This document shows, in pieces, positions 6,025 through 7,926 of a DNA stretch of 7,926 nucleotides. Both the position numbers and the translations under genes were made by a program. Below the pieces are notes generated by a model. The model searched no databases and was not told where the DNA came from. It worked only from the letters and a program-made list of their open reading frames with translations. Source of the stretch: Bacteroidales bacterium (lineage in GTDB: Bacteria > Bacteroidota > Bacteroidia > Bacteroidales > UBA7960); the NCBI GenBank assembly GCA_007130545.1, contig SLSG01000078.1:1-7926 (forward strand). Reading direction: 5' to 3'. Each line of letters opens with the position of its first letter. The first letter of the stretch is position 1.

Positions 6025-7077
6025 TCAGCGGTTTTCGTATTGCTCCCGGTAATAATTCAGGTATTCCCTGGTGATGACCTGTTCCAGCCAATCCTTGTTG
6101 CCCAGGTACCAGTCCACCGTACGCTCCAGCCCCTCCTCAAAAACCAGGGAAGGTTTCCATCCCAATTCCTGTTGAAGTTTGGATGCATCGATGGCATACC
6201 GCTGGTCGTGTCCGGCACGGTCCCTTACATAGCTGACCAGGTTTACGGATGTGCCCTCCGGGCGCCCGAGCTTCTTGTCCATGATCTTGCAAAGCAGGCG
6301 GATCAGGTCGATGTTCTTCCACTCGTTGTGTCCCCCGATATTGTACGTTTGTCCGACTCCCCCCTCCCGCAGGATCAGGTCAATGGCATGGGCATGATCC
6401 TCCACATACAGCCAGTCCCTTACATTCTCCCCTTTGCCATATACCGGCAGGGGTTTCTGCTGTATGATGTTGTGAATGAACAGCGGGATGAGTTTTTCAG
6501 GAAATTGGTTGGGTCCGTAATTGTTTGAGCAATTCGAGATGATCACCGGAAGTCCGTAGGTATGAAAATAGGCCCGTACAAAATGATCGCTGGCGGCTTT
6601 TGATGCAGAATAGGGGCTGCGGGGGTCATAAGGGCTTGTTTCCGTGAACAGCCCATCCGCTCCCAGTGAACCGTATACCTCATCCGTGCTGACATGAAAA
6701 AAGCGGGTTTTGTCAAAGGAGCCTTCCCAATGCTTGCGTGCGGCATTCAGCAAATTGACCGTACCGTTCACATTGGCATGCACGAACTCCATGGGGTTCG
6801 CTATGGAGCGGTCCACATGCGATTCTGCCGCCAGGTGCACAACGGCATCAAAGGCATGCTTTTCAAACAGGGCGAACACAAAAGGGCCGTCAGCAATGTC
6901 GCCCTTTACAAAACCATAATTGGGCCTGTCTTCAATGTCTTTCAGGTTCAGCAGGTTGCCGGCGTAGGTGAGCTTATCGAGATTGACGATCCTGCATTCC
7001 GGATACTTGCTGACAAACAGCCGCACCACATGCGAACCGATGAACCCGGCTCCTCCTGTGATCAATATGTTCTTCAT
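6025..7077 (-). CDS. rfbB: dTDP-glucose 4,6-dehydratase
   Basis: Converts dTDP-D-glucose to dTDP-4-keto-6-deoxy-D-glucose, the second step toward dTDP-L-rhamnose and other deoxysugars of surface polysaccharide; cytosolic homodimer. The 350 residues match the usual length. It is an extended short-chain dehydrogenase/reductase. NAD-binding motif GGAGFIGSH is at 8-16; D34 in VNLDKLTYAGN binds the NAD ribose, and that segment is diagnostic of the family. HLAAESHVDRS (81-91) is also diagnostic. STDEVYG (130-136) carries the dehydration acid/base pair D132 and E133, and YSASK (156-160) carries catalytic Y156 and K160. NCSNNYGPNQFPEKLIP (182-198) and GENVRDWLYVEDH (216-228) complete the substrate site. 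The other rhamnose genes (rfbA, rfbC, rfbD) are not in view and may lie elsewhere or past the window edge. It sits between galE (45 bases upstream) and the phosphatase (28 bases downstream), likely in one transcript. Confidence 0.96.
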   Translation of the reverse strand: MKNILITGGAGFIGSHVVRLFVSKYPECRIVNLDKLTYAGNLLNLKDIEDRPNYGFVKGDIADGPFVFALFEKHAFDAVVHLAAESHVDRSIANPMEFVHANVNGTVNLLNAARKHWEGSFDKTRFFHVSTDEVYGSLGADGLFTETSPYDPRSPYSASKAASDHFVRAYFHTYGLPVIISNCSNNYGPNQFPEKLIPLFIHNIIQQKPLPVYGKGENVRDWLYVEDHAHAIDLILREGGVGQTYNIGGHNEWKNIDLIRLLCKIMDKKLGRPEGTSVNLVSYVRDRAGHDQRYAIDASKLQQELGWKPSLVFEEGLERTVDWYLGNKDWLEQVITREYLNYYREQYENR

Positions 7078-7122
7078 ATTTTCTATTGTGCTTTATTGGT
7101 GATTGCTGTTCGCCGGATCCCC

Positions 7123-7926
7123 TTATCGCCCTTCAAGGATGCCAGCCGCCAGGTTCTGCTCCCACTTCCACGCCGACGCCATCATCTGTTCCAGATTTTT
7201 TTCTGCCTTCCAGCCCAGCTTGATATTGGCGTAGGTCGTGTCGGCCCATACCTGTTCAATGTCTCCTTCCCGCCGGCCGGCCATCTCCAGGGGCAGATCT
7301 ATTCCGCTGGCTTTTTCAAACGCCCTGACCACTTCCAGCACGCTGCAGCCCTTGCCGGTGCCAAGGTTGAACACCTCATAACCGGCTTCCGCCTTCCCTT
7401 CAAGCAAGCGGTCCAGGGCCGCCACGTGGGCTTTTGACAGGTCGCAGACATGGATGTAATCCCGGATGCAGGTCCCGTCGGGCGTGTCATAGTCACTCCC
7501 GAAAACCCTTAGCCGGGGTAGTTTTCCAACCGCCGTCTGCGTGATGTATGGGACCAGGTTGTTGGGTTCCCCCTGCGGGAGCTCCCCGATCAAGCCGCTT
7601 TCATGGGCCCCGACCGGGTTGAAATACCGCAGGGAAATGGCCCGCATGCCGGAGACCCCGCAGTGGTCCCTGATAATCTCCTCTGAGATCTGCTTGGTAT
7701 TCCCGTACGGGGATGCCGCCTCCTTCACGGGTGCCAGCTCATTCACCGGGAGTTGATCCGGTTGGCCGTAGACCGTGCAGGATGATGAAAAGACAAAGGC
7801 CGGATTTATGTCGGATTGATTCATGCAGGACAAAAGGTTAACCAGCGAAACCAGGTTGTTCCGGTAATACCGCAATGGCTGCTGAACAGATTCCCCGACC
7901 GCTTTCAGTGCGGCGAAGTGGATCAC
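7123..7926 (-). CDS. galE: UDP-glucose 4-epimerase, partial (N-terminus beyond the window)
   Basis: Interconverts UDP-glucose and UDP-galactose (some members also the N-acetyl forms) using bound NAD, supplying galactose units for surface polysaccharide or feeding galactose into central metabolism. 268 codons including the stop are present. The frame runs to the window edge, so the GTG there is an internal valine (VIHFAALKAVGES), not a start. Compared with the roughly 340-residue family, about 75 N-terminal residues, including the GxxGxxG dinucleotide motif, are missing. Signatures in the visible part are HFAALKAVGES (3-13), SSSCTVYG (47-54) with the catalytic serine, YGNTK (74-78) with Y74 and K78, RYFNPVGAHESG (100-111), GTCIRDYIHVCDLSKAH (151-167) and FNLGTGKGCSVLEV (186-199). 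The C-terminal RREGDIEQVWADT is typical of GalE. It is the first visible gene of the leftward operon with rfbB and the phosphatase. Confidence 0.95.
   Translation of the reverse strand: MIHFAALKAVGESVQQPLRYYRNNLVSLVNLLSCMNQSDINPAFVFSSSCTVYGQPDQLPVNELAPVKEAASPYGNTKQISEEIIRDHCGVSGMRAISLRYFNPVGAHESGLIGELPQGEPNNLVPYITQTAVGKLPRLRVFGSDYDTPDGTCIRDYIHVCDLSKAHVAALDRLLEGKAEAGYEVFNLGTGKGCSVLEVVRAFEKASGIDLPLEMAGRREGDIEQVWADTTYANIKLGWKAEKNLEQMMASAWKWEQNLAAGILEGR

Noticed and set aside
6694..7437. A 247-codon rightward open frame across rfbB and galE
   Set aside because: It spans the rfbB start, the intergenic gap and part of galE in antisense. Its translation is rich in His, Arg and Cys and resembles no protein family I know.
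7924..7926. GTG at the window edge as the galE start codon
   Set aside because: The codon encodes an internal valine of VIHFAA. The NAD-binding N-terminus that every GalE has must lie beyond the window.

Overview
The window looks like a chromosomal piece of a Bacteroidota bacterium, probably Bacteroidales-like. Three intergenic regions carry an exact match to the Bacteroidota -7 promoter element TAnnTTTG just before a start codon. Start codons mostly lack a convincing Shine-Dalgarno sequence. The LysA, FabD and RfbB sequences also have the flavour of that phylum. This is inference from signature features; no database search was possible. Every gene here is a housekeeping or envelope-sugar gene, and I see no mobile element, CRISPR array, tRNA or rRNA. 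No stretch longer than about 135 bases lacks a gene.

Left part (1-2023): a 221-residue ACT-domain protein reads leftward and is divergent from lysA (diaminopimelate decarboxylase, last step of lysine synthesis). The ACT protein resembles the regulatory end of aspartokinase without the kinase, plus a helical, possibly DNA-binding N-terminus. It is a plausible lysine-pathway sensor sitting beside a lysine gene.

Middle (2024-5168, rightward): a pterin pair comes first. It is a 6-pyruvoyl-tetrahydropterin synthase with the eukaryotic-type C-x5-HGH active site, followed 4 bases later by folE (GTP cyclohydrolase I), so two successive pterin enzymes are encoded in reverse order of reaction. Then comes fabD (malonyl-CoA:ACP transacylase) with its own candidate promoter inside an 8-bp inverted repeat. 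Last is a 10-segment CaCA-family sodium/calcium antiporter, probably co-transcribed with fabD.

Right part (5250-7926, leftward): galE (cut by the window edge), rfbB (dTDP-glucose 4,6-dehydratase) and a PHP-type CpsB/YwqE protein-tyrosine phosphatase lie 45 and 28 bases apart on one strand. They look like the tail end of a surface-polysaccharide operon: two nucleotide-sugar enzymes and a phosphatase of the kind that controls the Wzc-type export kinase. A structured 81-base convergent gap separates this operon from the antiporter.

The region is mostly ordinary. The points most worth a second look are the ACT protein with its nearly leaderless promoter opposite lysA, the PTPS-II signature next to folE, and the inverted repeat around the fabD promoter.
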